Shown piece after piece: positions 62,420-64,000 of a DNA stretch of 64,000 nt (its first letter is position 1; each line of letters opens with the position of its first letter). A model generated the notes under the pieces. The model was not told the DNA's origin, made no database searches, and saw only the letters and a program-made list of their open reading frames with translations. The translations under genes were made by a program, and so were the position numbers. This DNA is from Streptomyces asiaticus (GTDB taxonomy: Bacteria > Actinomycetota > Actinomycetes > Streptomycetales > Streptomycetaceae), in assembly GCF_018138715.1 (NCBI RefSeq), contig NZ_JAGSHX010000006.1, positions 8,928,001 to 8,992,000 on the forward strand, read 5' to 3'.

Positions 62420-62926
62420 TCAGGCCGACTGGAGGGCGCCTTCGTGGACGAGGAGCCGCTCCTTGCGCTCCAGCCCGCCCGCATAGCCGGTCAGTGCGCC
62501 AGTGGCGCCGATGACACGGTGGCAGGGCCGGACGACCAGCAACGGATTGCGGCCGATCGCGGTGCCGACGGAGCGGACCGCCGTGCGCGGGGCGCCGATC
62601 TGCCGGGCGATGTCGCCGTAGCTGACGGTGGTGCCGTACGGAATGGACTCCAGCGCCTGCCAGACCTTGCGCTGGAACTCCGTACCTCCCGCGACGCACT
62701 CGATGTCGAAGCGGGTGAGCTCGCCGTCGAAGTAGGAACGCAGTTGGGAGACGATCTCGTCGAACGCCTCGGCGTCCTCGCTCCAGCCGTCCTGGACGAC
62801 GGCTCCGCCCTTCTGCCCGGGCACGGACAGGGAAACGAGCGCGGTACCCCCCGTCGCGGTGGCGGACCTCTCGCCCACCAGCAGCAGCTCGCCGAGCGGG
62901 CTGTCGATCGTCGTGTGGACCGTCAT
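62420..62926 (-). CDS. ogt: Methylated-DNA--protein-cysteine methyltransferase
   Basis: Suicide repair enzyme that transfers the alkyl group from O6-alkylguanine (and O4-alkylthymine) to its own cysteine. The 168-residue protein has the diagnostic active-site segment VVRPCHRVIG with Cys135, preceded by the helix-turn-helix region (EFQRKVWQALESIPYGTTVS) that contains the arginine finger. Size fits the stand-alone Ogt form without an Ada domain. The ATG at 62926 has GAGGGAC 8 bp upstream; longer in-frame starts run into low-complexity sequence. It heads the ogt-2OG oxygenase-alkB group, which is transcribed toward the cluster. An 8-bp-plus leader and promoter should lie in 62927-63093, where no other gene is seen. 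Confidence 0.94.
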   Translation of the reverse strand: MTVHTTIDSPLGELLLVGERSATATGGTALVSLSVPGQKGGAVVQDGWSEDAEAFDEIVSQLRSYFDGELTRFDIECVAGGTEFQRKVWQALESIPYGTTVSYGDIARQIGAPRTAVRSVGTAIGRNPLLVVRPCHRVIGATGALTGYAGGLERKERLLVHEGALQSA

Positions 62927-63093
62927 GGCGGTGGTCCCTCTCTTCTTCTCGCCGTTCTGTCTTGCGCTGCTCCCAGCATGCATCGTTCGGACCCGGAAAA
63001 CTGGCGGGATTCGGACATGGCGTTTCGGGCGCACCTTCCCGTACTCCCGCCCGCCGGGTGACGCGTGGCCGGCCGCCCTCGACCAGTCGGCGA

Positions 63094-64000
63094 TCAGAAG
63101 ACGCGGGGTTCCTGACCAGTGGACTTGCGGTTGCGGTTGGCCATCTGCTCCCAGAAGCCGTGCAGCTCCCTGATGGGGATGCTCACCCACGGAGCCGTGT
63201 GGCGGCTGACGGCGGGGGGCCGCCAGCGAAAGCGGCTGTGAAGGAGCGCCTGCTGCTGCCGGCAGAAGGGCTCCTCCATCTCCGTCTGGGTCCTCCCGCC
63301 CTTGGGAGGGTAGGGGCACAGGCGGAAGTGGCAGGTGGGCAGGCAGGTGGCCCCGGGCTCATTGCCGTCCGCCCGGCCGATGCTGTGCTCGGGGTGGAGC
63401 GGGCTGCGATCATGCGTGAGACAGGGTGGAAGCGTGTCCTTGGTAGCCCTCCTCAGACGTTCTTCGATCTCGTCGGGGTTACCGTTGCGCTCCGTGAGAT
63501 TGAGCATGACGAGGACGTCGGCGACCAGGCGCTGGGCCCGCGGATGCAGGGTGCTCCAGCCCACCGATGGGGCGATCCACAGATTGTGCTTGCGGTAGCG
63601 CTCGGGGTCGGCCGGGCTGGAGCCGACGTTGTAGATGGCCCGGTTCTCATCGATCCACAGGAAGCGCTCGGGATGTCCGGTCTCGAGGGCCAGGGTCACC
63701 AGGTCACCGGCCTCGGCGACGAACGGATGCAGAAGCCTGTCGGCCTGGTGTCCGGGATGGGCGCTGGTCGGAGTGGGCGTGTCAAATGCGGTGCCGGCCG
63801 TCGAAAGCCAACGGGCCACCGATCGCACGGGGTCGGCCCCTTGGATCGGTGAGCCCGTGTCGCCGTCCGGGACCTGATCCGTGGATGCCGTCCGCGCCTG
63901 GCCCTGCCGGTGCCGCTCGGTCGTGTCCGGCCCGGGCGGGCGTCCGATGGCGTCCGGAAGCGACCACAGGCACAAAGCGTGCAACAGGGTGAGTTGCGCA
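63094..64000 (-). CDS. Unrecognised protein, C-terminal part (5' end beyond window)
   Basis: The reading frame stays open to the right edge (reading AQLTLLHALCLWSLP just inside it), so this is the C-terminal 300 or so residues of a larger protein. The internal TTG at 63984 is unlikely to be the true start. Visible features are a Trp- and Asp-rich stretch (HPERFLWIDENRAIYNVGSS), a helical segment ERNGNPDEIEERLRRAT, and a Cys/His cluster (CLPTCHFRLCPYPP followed by FCRQQQALL) that could bind metal. The middle third is Pro/Thr/Asp-rich and probably flexible. I recall similar C-termini in large Streptomyces proteins of unknown function, but assign no activity. It appears unrelated to the polyketide genes. 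Confidence 0.7.
   Translation of the reverse strand, partial: AQLTLLHALCLWSLPDAIGRPPGPDTTERHRQGQARTASTDQVPDGDTGSPIQGADPVRSVARWLSTAGTAFDTPTPTSAHPGHQADRLLHPFVAEAGDLVTLALETGHPERFLWIDENRAIYNVGSSPADPERYRKHNLWIAPSVGWSTLHPRAQRLVADVLVMLNLTERNGNPDEIEERLRRATKDTLPPCLTHDRSPLHPEHSIGRADGNEPGATCLPTCHFRLCPYPPKGGRTQTEMEEPFCRQQQALLHSRFRWRPPAVSRHTAPWVSIPIRELHGFWEQMANRNRKSTGQEPRVF

Overview
The window is very GC-rich DNA with dense, strand-coherent genes, rare TTA leucine codons and a modular type I polyketide synthase (PKS) locus. This points to a Streptomyces or close relative; no species marker is visible. The core (about 9.2-60.9 kb) is an ansamycin-type cluster. It encodes a pathway regulator of the large LuxR (LAL) family, an FAD aromatic hydroxylase, five collinear PKS proteins carrying one loading module and eight extension modules, a RifF-like amide synthase, a luciferase-like monooxygenase and a cytochrome P450.

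Layout. 1-2383 (minus): succinate dehydrogenase/fumarate reductase flavoprotein (cut by the left edge) and cytochrome b subunit. 2513-7794: a TetR regulator divergent from a Baeyer-Villiger-type flavin monooxygenase, a beta-propeller SMP-30-like protein and a convergent zinc alcohol dehydrogenase. 8018-8647: a nitroreductase-family protein. 9234-13753: the LAL regulator and, convergent with it, the FAD hydroxylase. 13956-57500: PKS proteins A-E, all plus strand. 57566-60876: amide synthase, luciferase-like monooxygenase, P450. 60852-62926 (minus): AlkB-like dioxygenase, a second 2OG-Fe(II) oxygenase and O6-alkylguanine-DNA alkyltransferase. 63094-64000 (minus): C-terminal part of an unrecognised protein cut by the right edge.

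How the genes work together (inference from domains). A CoA-ligase-type loading domain activates an aromatic acid, presumably 3-amino-5-hydroxybenzoic acid (AHBA). Module order and extender prediction: M1 KS-AT(methylmalonyl)-DH(dead)-KR-ACP; M2 KS-AT(malonyl)-ACP; M3 KS-AT(malonyl)-KR(dead)-ACP; M4 KS-AT(unusual, VASH)-DH-ER-KR-ACP; M5 KS-AT(malonyl)-DH-KR-ACP; M6 KS-AT(methylmalonyl)-DH-ER-KR-ACP; M7 KS-AT(methylmalonyl)-ACP; M8 KS-AT(malonyl)-DH-KR-ACP. M2 has no KR and the M3 KR lacks its catalytic Tyr, so a 1,3-diketone should survive next to the aromatic end. That arrangement, with the MhpA/Rif-Orf19-like hydroxylase, fits closure of a naphthoquinone ring. The amide synthase would then macrolactamise the octaketide. 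The M7 ketone is a plausible site for Baeyer-Villiger oxygen insertion by the luciferase-like enzyme. The architecture recalls octaketide ansamycins of the divergolide/hygrocin/neoansamycin type, but the identity cannot be confirmed from this window.

Two things stand out. No AHBA biosynthesis genes and no genes for an unusual extender unit lie between the non-PKS flanks, so the cluster appears split or uses another starter. The PKS genes are also a mosaic of near-identical KS-AT and AT cassettes with codon use unlike their surroundings, which suggests recent recombination or gene conversion among modules.
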